From: Actinomyces respiraculi
GTDB lineage: Bacteria; Actinomycetota; Actinomycetes; Actinomycetales; Actinomycetaceae
Direction of reading: 5' to 3'
Assembly: GCF_014595995.2 (NCBI RefSeq)
Contig: NZ_CP063989.1
Location: 186,001 to 250,000 of the forward strand
DNA: 64,000 nucleotides
Both the position numbers and the translations under genes were made by a program. Shown here piece after piece: positions 16,125 to 25,357 of this stretch (the stretch's first letter is position 1; every line of letters begins with the position of its first letter). The notes beneath the pieces are model-generated. The model made no database searches and was not told the origin of the DNA. It saw only the letters and a program-made list of their open reading frames with translations.

Positions 16125-16988
16125 TTACCTCTCGATCCGGTCGAGCCGTGCGGTGGCGACGGCGAAGATGGCGGCCGCCAGGAGGAGGAACCCGATGACC
16201 CACGGCCAGCTGGGGTCCTGGTAGATCACCTGGTAGGTGCCGTCGCTGAGGTCCCCGCTGGTCGCCGTCGGGGTGATGGCCGCCCAGTAGCCCCAGGGGA
16301 CGACATGCGCCAGCCACGGCGGCATGAGCAGGGCGAACAGGGAGATGAAGGAGCCGAGGAATCCCACTCCGACGCAGATGATCTGGTTGTCCACCAGTGC
16401 TGCCAGCAGCAGGTACAGCCCGCAGGCGACGACGTCGAGGACGAACAGGCTCACCGCGTAGGTCAGCCACGGTGCGAGGTCCAGCGCCCACGTGGCACCG
16501 AGCATCTGCCCGGCCAGCACGGGGACCGCCACCTGCAGCCCGACGACGGGCGCCAGCACCCCGGCCAGGGCGGTGAGCTTGGCCCGGCACAGGCGTCCGG
16601 GCGTCAGCCCCATCGTCGCCGACAGGTTCCAGCCCCCACCGGTGTGCTCGACGTCGACGAGCCGGCTTGCCAGGACCGACACGAGCAGCGGGGAGACGAG
16701 CGCCGCCGTCATCGACACGAGCAGCAGCTGGCTTGGCCAGGGGTCTGTCACCGTGTTGAGGAGGTTGTCGCGCGCGGAGGCCGAGAGGGGCAGGGACAGC
16801 GCCAGGCTCACGCCCAGCAGGGCCAGGGACAGCGGCCACAGCCGCAGGCGGCGCATCTTGGCCACCTCCAGGCGCACGGCCGTCGTCCAGGGCAGTCGGG
16901 TGCCGACGGCGAGGGCCCCAGCACCAGCCCCAGCACCAACGGCCCCGACGGCGCCCGGGGACGCGGACAGGGAGGGCGACGTCGTCAT
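16125..16988 (-). CDS. ABC-2 type permease
   Basis: Membrane protein of 287 residues with a 40-residue Ala/Gly-rich start and about six helices. The loop LVDVEHTGGGWNLSATMG parallels the EHRGTSWN loop of the next permease, so the two are diverged copies forming a heterodimer. The ATG at 16988 overlaps the ATPase stop by one base; a GTG at 16991 with a four-base overlap is an alternative start. Confidence 0.8.
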   Translation of the reverse strand: MTTSPSLSASPGAVGAVGAGAGAGALAVGTRLPWTTAVRLEVAKMRRLRLWPLSLALLGVSLALSLPLSASARDNLLNTVTDPWPSQLLLVSMTAALVSPLLVSVLASRLVDVEHTGGGWNLSATMGLTPGRLCRAKLTALAGVLAPVVGLQVAVPVLAGQMLGATWALDLAPWLTYAVSLFVLDVVACGLYLLLAALVDNQIICVGVGFLGSFISLFALLMPPWLAHVVPWGYWAAITPTATSGDLSDGTYQVIYQDPSWPWVIGFLLLAAAIFAVATARLDRIER

Positions 16989-18001
16989 CACAGCACCCCC
17001 GTCCCACCGGTGAGGGACATGAACACGTCCTCCAGGCTCTGCGGCTCGCGCCGGACCTCGTGCACCGCCACTCCGGCGGCCACGAGCCGACGCACGAGCT
17101 CGGCAGCGCCGTCGGCGGGCAGCCCCGGCACCACAAGACCGTCACTGCTGCGCCTGGCCTCACCGGGGGCCGCGACCAGCCCGGCCAGCAGCCGCCCGAC
17201 CTCCTCGCCGGACAGGGTGTCGACGTCGGGCGTCACCACGCGCAGGTCCGCCAGCGAGCGCTCCATGAGCGCCGCGCGCGTGCCCTGGAAGACCAGGCGC
17301 CCGGAGGCCAGCACCCCCAGGACCGAGGCCATCCGGTCGATCTCGTCCAGCAGGTGGCTCGAGACCATGACCGTGACCCCCTCACCGGCCAGGGACACGA
17401 GCAGGTGACGCACCTCCTCGATGCCGGCCGGGTCGAGGCCGTTGGTCGGCTCGTCCAGGACCAGCAGCTCGGGCTCACGGGCCAGCGCCATGGCGATGCC
17501 CAGGCGCTGCTTCATGCCCAGCGAGTAGGTGCGCACCTGCCGGTCCTGGTGCTCGCTCAGGCGCACCAGGGCCAGGGCCCGGTCCACCTGCGCCTGGGAC
17601 AGCGACAGCATCCGGGCCACGATCCGCATGTTCTCCGCCCCGGTGAGGTGGCCGTAGCCGGGCGGATGCTCGATCATCGAGCCCGTGCGCGCCATAAGGG
17701 CGGGGCGCGTGACGCGGGTGAGCGGCTGCCCCAGGAGCGCGACGTCGCCACGGGTGGGGGCCAGCAGGCCCAGGACCATCTTCATCGTCGTGGACTTGCC
17801 CGAGCCGTTGGGTCCCAGGAAGCCGTAGACGGTACCGTGCGGGACCGCCAGATCCAGGTCGCTGACGACGGTGCGCGCGTCGGCACCCTTCCCGAAGGTC
17901 TTGGTCAGGCCGTGGGTGACGACGGCGAGGTTGCCGTGTGCGGGCCGCACGGGGCTGTGGAGTCCGGTCTGGGATCGTGGTGTCAACGTGTGCTGTGCCA
18001 T
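16988..18001 (-). CDS. ABC transporter ATP-binding protein
   Basis: ATPase of 337 residues. Walker A GPNGSGKST, signature YSLGMKQRL, Walker B LLVLDEPTNGLD and the switch SSH are present. About 90 residues follow the ABC domain, as in drug and bacteriocin exporters. The ATG at 18001 (MAQHTLTPRS) is chosen; the longer reading from 18133 has no better ribosome site. First gene of a three-gene operon divergent from the kinase at 18132. Confidence 0.87.
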   Translation of the reverse strand: MAQHTLTPRSQTGLHSPVRPAHGNLAVVTHGLTKTFGKGADARTVVSDLDLAVPHGTVYGFLGPNGSGKSTTMKMVLGLLAPTRGDVALLGQPLTRVTRPALMARTGSMIEHPPGYGHLTGAENMRIVARMLSLSQAQVDRALALVRLSEHQDRQVRTYSLGMKQRLGIAMALAREPELLVLDEPTNGLDPAGIEEVRHLLVSLAGEGVTVMVSSHLLDEIDRMASVLGVLASGRLVFQGTRAALMERSLADLRVVTPDVDTLSGEEVGRLLAGLVAAPGEARRSSDGLVVPGLPADGAAELVRRLVAAGVAVHEVRREPQSLEDVFMSLTGGTGVL

Positions 18002-18131
18002 GGCCTTAAGACTTCTTTCCGCGGGGTCGGCAGTCGTCAGGCCCCGGTCCGATCTTCGGCGGGCGCGGGGTGCGCGGCCGTCATACCCGGGTAGGACGAG
18101 CCCTCGCCCGCCCGTCGGTACGGTGGCGGAC

Positions 18132-19565
18132 ATGACCCAGCCTCATCGCAGCCCCCAGGAGAGTGGGCTGCTCGCGCGCCTTGGGCGCTTGCCCCGGCCC
18201 GGCTGGCCGGACCTCATCGCCGCCGCCCTGCTCGTGTACGTCAGCGCCTGGAACCTCCCGGACCCCCTGGACACCTCCACCTCCGTGAGCGTCGGCGTGG
18301 CCGGGTCGCCGGCCCTGTTCGCCGTCCTTGTCACCGTCTGCGCCCTGGCCACCCTCCTGCGCCGCGTGCTGCCGACGGCGAGCGTCCTGCTGATCGGCCT
18401 GGTCTGCCTCATCCACCTGGCGGCCTACGACTCTCTGTCCCTCCTCGTCATCGGGGCCGGGCTCATCGCGGTGGAGACGACGACGAGCCGCGTGCCGCGC
18501 CCCTGGGCCTGGCCCCTGCTCGCCGCCCACGCCGTGGGCGCCGCCGTCGGCATTGTCCTCGCGGGCTACCGGGGTGCGGGGCTGGAGATGGAGACAGCCC
18601 GGATGGGGGTTCTCATCACTGTTGCGCTCGTCTTCGTTGCCGCTGCCGCCCTGACGGGACTGCTGCGGCGACGCTCCCGCGAACGCCGGGAACAGGTGCG
18701 TGAGCGCCTGGCGCTGCTCGCGGCCCAGCAGGAGACCGAGCGGCGCCTGGCCGTCGTCGAGGAGAGGAACCGCATCGCCCGCGACGTCCACGACCTGCTC
18801 GGCCACTCCCTGTCCGTCATCGGCATGCAGGCCGAGGGGGCGCGCGCCGTCCTGTCCGCCCGGCCCGAGGAGGCTGAGCGGGCGCTCGCGGTCATCGGGG
18901 AGACGAGCCGGCGGGGCGTTGACGACGTGCGCGCCCTCGTGGACGTCCTGCGCAGTGACGACGACGAACCGGACGCCCGTCCCGACGGCCAGGGCGGCGC
19001 TCAGGGCGGCACAGCTGAGCCCGGTGCGCCGGGTGCGCCGGGTATGGGCGACGTGCCGGGTGCGCCGGGTATGGGCGACGTGCCGGGTGCGCCGGGTATG
19101 GGCGACGTGCCGGGTGCGCCGGGTATGGGCGACGTGCCGGGTGCGCCGGGTATGGGCGACGTGCCGGGTGCGCCGGGTGTTGACGACGTGCCGGGCCTCG
19201 TGACCGGGGTGCGCGAGGCGGGCACCGCGGTCACCCTCAGTCTCGCCGTCGGCGCCGCCACCCCCGAGCCGGTGGGCGCCTGCGCCTACCGGGTGGTGCA
19301 GGAGGCCCTGACCAACGCCGTGCGCCACGCACCGGGCGCCGCGGTCGCCGTCGAGGTCGATGTCACTGAGGACCGGGTGGAGGTCACCGTGAGCAACACC
19401 GCCGGACGCCGTGACTCCGACGGCGGCGCCAACCGCGGCGGGCTGGGACTGGTGTCGATGACCGAGCGTGTCCACGCCGTCGGCGGCACCCTGACCGCAG
19501 GCACCCGTCCCGACGGCGGGTGGCGGGTGCACGCCGTCGTGCCCGTGAGCGCAGGCGCGGCATGA
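18132..19565 (+). CDS. DesK-type sensor kinase with a PGAPGMGDV repeat linker
   Basis: Kinase of 477 residues with five or six N-terminal helices (28-178) and a short coiled segment. The HisKA_3 domain has the acceptor His220 in RIARDVHDLLGHS. The HATPase domain has an N-box (EALTNAVRHAP) and GGLGLVSMTERVHAVGG. Between these domains lies an inserted stretch of six nonapeptides, PGAPGMGDV, at residues 300-353. It is coupled to the regulator by an ATGA overlap and divergent from the ABC operon at 15327-18001. The repeat linker is unusual for this family and is probably variable between strains. Confidence 0.88.
   Translation: MTQPHRSPQESGLLARLGRLPRPGWPDLIAAALLVYVSAWNLPDPLDTSTSVSVGVAGSPALFAVLVTVCALATLLRRVLPTASVLLIGLVCLIHLAAYDSLSLLVIGAGLIAVETTTSRVPRPWAWPLLAAHAVGAAVGIVLAGYRGAGLEMETARMGVLITVALVFVAAAALTGLLRRRSRERREQVRERLALLAAQQETERRLAVVEERNRIARDVHDLLGHSLSVIGMQAEGARAVLSARPEEAERALAVIGETSRRGVDDVRALVDVLRSDDDEPDARPDGQGGAQGGTAEPGAPGAPGMGDVPGAPGMGDVPGAPGMGDVPGAPGMGDVPGAPGMGDVPGAPGVDDVPGLVTGVREAGTAVTLSLAVGAATPEPVGACAYRVVQEALTNAVRHAPGAAVAVEVDVTEDRVEVTVSNTAGRRDSDGGANRGGLGLVSMTERVHAVGGTLTAGTRPDGGWRVHAVVPVSAGAA
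19029..19190 (+). repeat. 27-bp in-frame tandem repeat
   Basis: Five perfect 27-base units (19029-19163) and a sixth changed unit (19164-19190, coding PGAPGVDDV) lie inside the kinase gene. Each unit codes PGAPGMGDV. A partial PGA precedes the array. As the unit is a multiple of three, gain or loss of copies keeps the frame. Confidence 0.97.
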
Positions 19566-20272
19566 GCGCCGGGGTCCCGGTCCGTGTGGCCCTCACCGAC
19601 GACGAGCCCCTGCTCACCGCAGGCCTGGCGATGATCCTGTCCGCCCAGGAGGACATGGAGGTCATCTGGCAGGCCGCCGACGGCGCCACCGCGCTGCGCC
19701 GGGCCGAGAGCGACCCGGTGGACGTGCTGCTCCTGGATGTGCAGATGCCGGGTATGGACGGCATCGAGACGACCCGGCGGCTCGTGGCGGCGGGCGCCCA
19801 GGGGCGGGTCGTCATCCTCACGACCTTCGACACCGACGGCTATGTCCTCGGGGCGATCGAGGCCGGGGCGGCCGGCTTCCTGCTCAAGAACACCCCGCCC
19901 GCGGACCTGCTCGCCGCGATCCGCACCGTCCACGCCGGTGACAGCGTCATCTCGCCGGGCCCGACGCGGCGCCTGCTCACGGCGGTGCGCCGGGGAACGG
20001 CCTCGGTGCACGCCGCCGCGGGCGGGGTCGGGCCGGTGCCGAGCCTGGTGGACGGGCTGACCGAGAGGGAGCGCGAGGTGCTGCGGCTCATTGCGCTGGG
20101 GCTGACGAACCAGGAGCTGTGTGACCGGCTGTGGTTGTCAATGACGACGGTCAAGACGCACGTGTCCCACCTGCTGGCCAAAACGGGCAGCCGCGACCGG
20201 GTCCAGCTCGTCCTCACCGCCATGCGGGCCGGGGTGGTCGACGTCGAGGAGGTTCTGACCGAGGACGTCTGA
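19562..20272 (+). CDS. NarL-family response regulator
   Basis: Regulator of 236 residues with Asp13-Asp14, acceptor Asp59 in VLLLDVQMPGMDG and Lys in GFLLKNTPP. The output domain reads LTEREREVLRLIALG, then NQELCDRLWLSMTTVKTHV. Its start overlaps the kinase stop. It stops four bases before the convergent permease at 20277. It probably controls the ABC operon upstream of its kinase. Confidence 0.9.
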   Translation: MSAGVPVRVALTDDEPLLTAGLAMILSAQEDMEVIWQAADGATALRRAESDPVDVLLLDVQMPGMDGIETTRRLVAAGAQGRVVILTTFDTDGYVLGAIEAGAAGFLLKNTPPADLLAAIRTVHAGDSVISPGPTRRLLTAVRRGTASVHAAAGGVGPVPSLVDGLTEREREVLRLIALGLTNQELCDRLWLSMTTVKTHVSHLLAKTGSRDRVQLVLTAMRAGVVDVEEVLTEDV

Positions 20273-20276
20273 GCGC

Positions 20277-21899
20277 TCAGTCGCCCTCGGCCGTCCACAG
20301 GGCCAGGACGACGGCGAAGGCGCTCACCACGGCCTGCGCCAGCACCAGCTTGGGGCCCGCGCCCGCGCCGAGCAGGACCATGACGAGAGGCCAGGCGACG
20401 ATGGCCGCGGCGTCCGGCCCCTGGGACAAGGAGCGCAGGAACCCGTCCGGGATCGGGCCGATGGGGGTGGCGATGAACTCCGACCAGTCCGGGGCCGTGC
20501 GCATGGCCGAGCGCACGGCAACGCCGCCCCACCCGACGCCGGCGAGCAGCCCGGCCCCGAGGAGCCAACCGGCAGCGCCTGCTTGCCCGGCGCCTGCCAG
20601 CGTGAGCACCGCGCCGAGCACCGCGCCCCACACCATGAGGCAGGCCACCGGCACGACAAGGTGACCGGCGCGCACCCACCTGGGGGAGGTCGGCCACGAG
20701 GCGTCCGGCCCGCCCTCGAAGGCCGCCCGCCGGGCCGGGTCGCCCACTGCGAGGGCCGCGAGGACCGCAGCGGCGAGCATGACGGCCGTGTTGGCCACCC
20801 AGTGCATCCCGGGCACAAGCAGCAGGGCGCTCAGGCCGGCGCCGACCGCGACCTGCACCAGCCGCCAGGGCTGGCGGGCCAGCAGTAGCGCGTCGGCCTG
20901 GGCGACACCGAGGATGGTGCGCGTCGCGGCACCCCACCGGCCCGTCAGCCGACGCCCGGCCCGCGCCAGGGGCATCCGCGCCGAGCGCCGGGGTTGCAGC
21001 GGCTCGGGCGCCATGAGCCGGCCGATCTCACGGGTGTCCATCGACAGCGTGGCCACGCCCACCCCGAAGGCGCGTCGGCTCGTCTTGGCCAGCTCGGCGT
21101 CTGGGACGGCCTCGATCCCGCGGGTGACGAGCAGCAGCGCGGTGGTGGCCGAGACGAGCAGGACGACGCCGAGCCCGCCCAGGGCAACGGTTGGTGTCCC
21201 GGGCCCGGCGATGAGCGCCACGCCGAGCAGTGCCGTCGCCACGACAAGGAGGGCGAGACGGGCGGGCAGGGCGCGGGTGCGCGTGATCTGGGAGGTGGCC
21301 GCCGCGGTGACGGCTGCGACTGCGGTCCCGGCGGCCAGCAGCGCCCAGGTGAGCAGGCCGGCCACCCCGCCCCCGAGCAGGATGGTCACCAGGGTCCCGA
21401 CGCCGAAGGCCCCGACGATGGTCGGGGCGAGCACAGCGCGCACAAGCACCCGGGTGAGCAGCCGCCGTCGGCCCCCGGGCAGCGCCAGCCACCAGGCCAC
21501 CTGCTCGGGGCGTAGGAAGACGGGCCCCAGCCGCCTGAGTGCCCCGACGGCGACGGCGCCGAGGACGAGGAGCGCGCAGGCGACGAGGTTGTCGGTGTCG
21601 AGCGGCAGCGCCGCCTCCGTCTCCAGGCCGGGCAGCCCCCTCATGCCGTCCACGCCCGTGTCGACGAGCAGGTGGAACACGACGGTGCCGAGCACGAGGA
21701 TGGACAGCATGATGCTGTAGGCGTTACCGAGGTGGTGGCTGAGGGGGCGGGTGAACCGACGGCGTCGTCGCTGTGCCTGCCGGGTCCAGCGGGCGATGAC
21801 GAGCAGGTCCGGTGCCCCGCCGTCGGGATCGCCGCCGGGATGTGTGCCACCCGGATGTGTGCCGACGGCGTGAGGGCGGGCGTCGCCGTCTGTACTCAC
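20277..21899 (-). CDS. large multi-helix ABC transporter permease
   Basis: Membrane protein of 540 residues with about 12 hydrophobic helices, twice the size of the neighbouring permeases. This suggests a fused two-half permease. A central soluble part (AELAKTSRRAFGVGVATLSMDTREIGRLM) separates the halves, each with PWRL/RPEQ-type turns. It starts with GTG, overlapping the ATPase stop (GTGA). DUF6297-type actinobacterial permeases have this design, but I cannot confirm the family. Substrate unknown. Confidence 0.7.
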   Translation of the reverse strand: MSTDGDARPHAVGTHPGGTHPGGDPDGGAPDLLVIARWTRQAQRRRRRFTRPLSHHLGNAYSIMLSILVLGTVVFHLLVDTGVDGMRGLPGLETEAALPLDTDNLVACALLVLGAVAVGALRRLGPVFLRPEQVAWWLALPGGRRRLLTRVLVRAVLAPTIVGAFGVGTLVTILLGGGVAGLLTWALLAAGTAVAAVTAAATSQITRTRALPARLALLVVATALLGVALIAGPGTPTVALGGLGVVLLVSATTALLLVTRGIEAVPDAELAKTSRRAFGVGVATLSMDTREIGRLMAPEPLQPRRSARMPLARAGRRLTGRWGAATRTILGVAQADALLLARQPWRLVQVAVGAGLSALLLVPGMHWVANTAVMLAAAVLAALAVGDPARRAAFEGGPDASWPTSPRWVRAGHLVVPVACLMVWGAVLGAVLTLAGAGQAGAAGWLLGAGLLAGVGWGGVAVRSAMRTAPDWSEFIATPIGPIPDGFLRSLSQGPDAAAIVAWPLVMVLLGAGAGPKLVLAQAVVSAFAVVLALWTAEGD

Positions 21900-22570
21900 A
21901 GGGCACCCTCCTCGATGGCCTCGACCCCCTCGTCCACCGTCAGCGGGCGCGTGTCCTCGCCGACGAGCAGGACGTGCGTGGCCACAGCGTCCACGAGGGC
22001 GGGGTCGTGGGAGACGACAAGGAGTGTGCCGCCCGCCTCCCGCTCAGCAACGAGCCGCCCGGCGAGCATCACCCGGGTGGAGTGGTCGAGCCGCTGCTCG
22101 GGCTCGTCGAGGACGAGCAGACGGCGCGGGCGCAAGAGCACGGAGGCCAGGACCGCGCGTCGGCGCTGGCCGGAGGAGAGGCGGTTGGGCAGGGCCTGTG
22201 CGATGGCGGACAGGCCGAGCCCGGTGATGACGGCCTCCAAGTCAGCGGTGGCACCGTGACCGAGTTGGACGAGCTCGAGGTGCTCGCGCACGGTGAGGAA
22301 GGGGAAGAAGGACTCATCGCCGAGGTCGCGGGCGACGGCGGTCCGGAAGGCGGTGGAGCGGGGGTCGGGCGTGTGACCCAGGACGGTGAGTTGCCCTCCG
22401 AGCGGGGGAAGCAGGCCGCAGGCGGTGCGCAGGAGGGTGGATTTGCCCGCGCCGTTGACCCCGACCAGGAAGAGGGCCTGGCCGCGCTCGAGGGTGAAGG
22501 TGGCAGGCGAGCACACGGGCTCGGTGCCGTAGCCGACGGCGAGGTCGCGCGCGGTGACGATGGGCTCCAT
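21896..22570 (-). CDS. ABC transporter ATP-binding protein
   Basis: ATPase of 224 residues: Walker A GVNGAGKST, signature LSSGQRRRA, Walker B LLVLDEPEQRLD, and switch SHD. The CcmA-like short form fits a partner permease with all membrane helices. The Walker B tail reads EPEQRLD where most exporters have EPTNGLD. The start at 22570 begins at the ABC domain. The operon runs away from dnaK, so the 211 bases up to dnaK hold both promoters. Confidence 0.85.
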   Translation of the reverse strand: MEPIVTARDLAVGYGTEPVCSPATFTLERGQALFLVGVNGAGKSTLLRTACGLLPPLGGQLTVLGHTPDPRSTAFRTAVARDLGDESFFPFLTVREHLELVQLGHGATADLEAVITGLGLSAIAQALPNRLSSGQRRRAVLASVLLRPRRLLVLDEPEQRLDHSTRVMLAGRLVAEREAGGTLLVVSHDPALVDAVATHVLLVGEDTRPLTVDEGVEAIEEGAL

Positions 22571-22675
22571 GCGCACACTGTTCCATAGCGCTGGGTTCGC
22601 AGGATCGGTCGGCAGGACGATGCCGACAGGACACGCTCGCGCGGAAGCCCCGGGAATAACCTCGGGGGCCATAAA

Positions 22676-22759
22676 GTTGAGCCAGTCAGACTCAAGATTG
22701 CGACGTCCGAAGTTGACAAGACTCGGCTCAAGAACAATTCTGAGCGCATACGACTCAAC
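22676..22759 (+). promoter_or_regulatory. dnaK promoter with three HAIR operators
   Basis: HspR binds HAIR elements (CTTGAGT-N7-ACTCAAG). Three matches occur: 22676-22696 (GTTGAGC-N7-ACTCAAG), 22712-22732 (GTTGACA-N7-GCTCAAG) and 22739-22759 (TCTGAGC-N7-ACTCAAC). A perfect TTGACA at 22713-22718 lies within the second and may be the -35 box, so bound HspR would cover it. A weak AATTCT follows at a 17-base spacing. Confidence 0.88.
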
Positions 22760-22781
22760 TCTCTTCATCTAGGAGCACCAC

Positions 22782-24635
22782 ATGGCACGCGCCGTCGGCA
22801 TTGACCTTGGAACCACCAACTCCGCCATCGCCGTCCTCGAGGGCGGCGAGCCCACGATCATCCCCAACGCCGAGGGCGGGCGCACCACCCCCTCCGTCGT
22901 CGCCTTCTCCAAGTCCGGCGAGGTCCTCGTCGGCGAGATCGCCAAGCGCCAGGCCGTCACCAACGTCGAGCGCACCATCTCCTCCGTCAAGCGCCACATG
23001 GGCACCGACTGGGACGTCAAGATCGACGACAAGACCTACACGGCCCAGGAGATCAGCGCCCGCATCCTCGCCAAGCTCAAGGCCGACGCCGAGGCCTACC
23101 TCGGTGAGCCCGTCACCAACGCGGTCATCACCGTCCCCGCCTACTTCAACGACGCCGAGCGCCAGGCCACCAAGGAGGCCGGCACCATCGCGGGCCTGAC
23201 CGTTGACCGCATCGTCAACGAGCCCACCGCTGCGGCGCTCGCCTACGGCCTGGACAAGGGCCAGGAGGACGAGCTCATCCTCGTCTTCGACCTCGGTGGC
23301 GGCACCTTCGACGTCTCCCTGCTCGAGGTCGGCAAGGACGAGGACGGCTTCTCCACCATCCAGGTCCGCTCCACCTCCGGCGACAACCGCCTCGGCGGTG
23401 ACGACTGGGACGCCCGCATCGTTGACTGGCTCGTCAAGCAGGTCAAGGACAAGAGCGGGGTGGACCTGTCCAAGGACAAGATCGCCATGCAGCGCCTCAA
23501 GGACGCCGCCGAGCAGGCCAAGAAGGAGCTGTCCACCGCGACCAGCACCGACATCAACCTGCAGTACCTGTCCATGAGCGAGGCCGGCCCGATCCACCTC
23601 GACGAGCGCCTGACCCGCGCCCAGTTCCAGGACATGACCGCGGACCTGATCGAGCGCACCAAGATCCCCTTCCACAACGTCATCAAGGACGCCGGCGTCT
23701 CCCTGTCGGAGATCGACCACGTCGTCCTCGTCGGCGGCTCCACCCGCATGCCGGCCGTCTCCGACGTCGTGCGCGAGCTCACCGGCGGCAAGGAGCCCAA
23801 CAAGGGCGTCAACCCGGACGAGGTCGTGGCGCTGGGCGCCTCCCTGCAGGCCGGTGTCATCCAGGGTGACCGCAAGGACGTCCTGCTCATCGACGTCACC
23901 CCCCTGAGCCTTGGCATCGAGACCAAGGGCGGCGTCATGACCAAGCTCATCGACCGCAACACGGCCATCCCGACCAAGCGCTCCGAGGTCTTCTCCACCG
24001 CCGAGGACAACCAGCCCTCCGTGCTCATCCAGGTCTACCAGGGTGAGCGTGAGTTCGCCCGCGACAACAAGCCGCTGGGCACCTTCGAGCTCACCGGCAT
24101 CGCCCCGGCCCCCCGCGGCATCCCGCAGATCGAGGTCGCCTTCGACATCGATGCCAACGGCATCGTGCACGTCTCCGCCAAGGACCGTGGCACCGGCAAG
24201 GAGCAGTCGATGACGATCTCCGGCGGCTCCGCGCTGCCCAAGGAGGACATCGACCGCATGGTCAAGGAGGCCGAGGCCCACGCCGAGGAGGACAAGCGCC
24301 GCCGCGAGGAGGCCGAGACCCGCAACGCCGCCGAGCAGCAGGCCTACTCCATCGACAAGCTGCTGAAGGACAACAAGGACAAGCTCCCCGAGGATGTCCA
24401 CAGTGAGGTCCAGGGCGCGGTCGACGAGCTCAAGAAGGCCCTCGAGGGTGACTCCATCGACGCCGTCCGCTCCGCCCAGGAGAAGCTGAGCTCGGTGGCC
24501 CAGAAGATCGGCGACGCCATCTATGCCCAGGAGCAGGCCACTGCGGCCTCCGCCGCCTCCGAGGCCCCGACCGAGGATGACGACATCGTCGACGCCGAGA
24601 TCGTCGACGACGAGGGCACCGAGGGCTCCAAGTGA
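22782..24635 (+). CDS. dnaK: chaperone DnaK (Hsp70)
   Basis: Complete Hsp70 of 617 residues. It starts [20 protein letters not shown] with the ATP phosphate loop. It also has [28 protein letters not shown] and [10 protein letters not shown] in the ATPase domain, then a substrate domain and an acidic tail ending [14 protein letters not shown]. Actinobacterial DnaK is usually 610-625 residues. AGGAG precedes the ATG. It folds proteins with GrpE and DnaJ and acts as co-repressor with HspR in this phylum. Confidence 0.99.
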   Translation: MARAVGIDLGTTNSAIAVLEGGEPTIIPNAEGGRTTPSVVAFSKSGEVLVGEIAKRQAVTNVERTISSVKRHMGTDWDVKIDDKTYTAQEISARILAKLKADAEAYLGEPVTNAVITVPAYFNDAERQATKEAGTIAGLTVDRIVNEPTAAALAYGLDKGQEDELILVFDLGGGTFDVSLLEVGKDEDGFSTIQVRSTSGDNRLGGDDWDARIVDWLVKQVKDKSGVDLSKDKIAMQRLKDAAEQAKKELSTATSTDINLQYLSMSEAGPIHLDERLTRAQFQDMTADLIERTKIPFHNVIKDAGVSLSEIDHVVLVGGSTRMPAVSDVVRELTGGKEPNKGVNPDEVVALGASLQAGVIQGDRKDVLLIDVTPLSLGIETKGGVMTKLIDRNTAIPTKRSEVFSTAEDNQPSVLIQVYQGEREFARDNKPLGTFELTGIAPAPRGIPQIEVAFDIDANGIVHVSAKDRGTGKEQSMTISGGSALPKEDIDRMVKEAEAHAEEDKRRREEAETRNAAEQQAYSIDKLLKDNKDKLPEDVHSEVQGAVDELKKALEGDSIDAVRSAQEKLSSVAQKIGDAIYAQEQATAASAASEAPTEDDDIVDAEIVDDEGTEGSK

Positions 24636-25246
24636 GCACCCCGGCCCCCGGGCAGGACGAGCCCATCGACCCCGCCCTCGCTGAGGCCGTGGAGTCCGCC
24701 TTCGACGGCGCCGAGCTGGATGAGTCCGGCGCCGTCGAGGCGGCCCCCGCCGCAGACGGTGACGAGAGCACCGACGGTGAGGCCCCGGTGGACCCGCTGG
24801 CCGCCGCCCAGGCCGAGGCCGCTCAGCTGACGGATGACCTCGCCCGGGCCCGCGCGGACCTGTACAACCTCCAGCAGGAGTACCAGGGCTTCGTGCGTCG
24901 CTCGCGTGAGGCCGCCGCCGGCCACCGCGAGACCGGTCGCGCCAGCGTCGTCGAGGCGCTCATCCCCGTCCTCGACGAGATTGCGCTGGCCGACCAGCAC
25001 GGTGACCTCACGGGCCCCTTCGCGACGACGGCCGCCAAGCTCGAGTCGATCCTCGGGGAGAAGTTCGGGCTTGTGCGCTTCGGCGAGGTCGGCGACGTCT
25101 TCGATCCGACGCTCCACGAGGCGCTTATGGCCACCGAGTCCGACGAGGTGAGCGAGCCGACCGTCGCGATGGTCCTCCAGCCCGGCTACCGCCTGGGGGA
25201 CAAGGTCGTGCGCGCCGCCCGCGTCCAGGTCACCAACCCGGCCTGA
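24632..25246 (+). CDS. grpE: nucleotide exchange factor GrpE
   Basis: GrpE of 204 residues that releases ADP from DnaK. A long acidic N-terminal part (to about 55) is followed by the coiled coil ([20 protein letters not shown]) and the beta wing with [10 protein letters not shown] and VTNPA at the end. It starts with GTG overlapping the dnaK stop (GTGA), so translation is coupled. The order dnaK-grpE-dnaJ-hspR is the standard actinobacterial one. Confidence 0.97.
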   Translation: MSTPAPGQDEPIDPALAEAVESAFDGAELDESGAVEAAPAADGDESTDGEAPVDPLAAAQAEAAQLTDDLARARADLYNLQQEYQGFVRRSREAAAGHRETGRASVVEALIPVLDEIALADQHGDLTGPFATTAAKLESILGEKFGLVRFGEVGDVFDPTLHEALMATESDEVSEPTVAMVLQPGYRLGDKVVRAARVQVTNPA

Positions 25247-25253
25247 TTCCCCA

Positions 25254-25285
25254 CGTGCGGGGCCCGCTCGAGCGGGCCCCGCACG
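25254..25285 (+). terminator. 32-base perfect palindrome between grpE and dnaJ
   Basis: CGTGCGGGGCCCGCTC is followed directly by its reverse complement, 16 base pairs in all, eight bases after the grpE stop. As RNA it needs a few unpaired loop bases. It can end or weaken transcription before dnaJ, giving more dnaK-grpE than dnaJ-hspR message. Confidence 0.75.
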
Positions 25286-25357
25286 ACAACCCCCGTCCCT
25301 TCCTTCACGACACACAGAGAGTCGAAACCACGAGCACATCACACAGGAGGTGGTGAC

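Noticed and set aside
19029..19190. CRISPR array
   Set aside because: Units are contiguous without spacers and code an in-frame nonapeptide.
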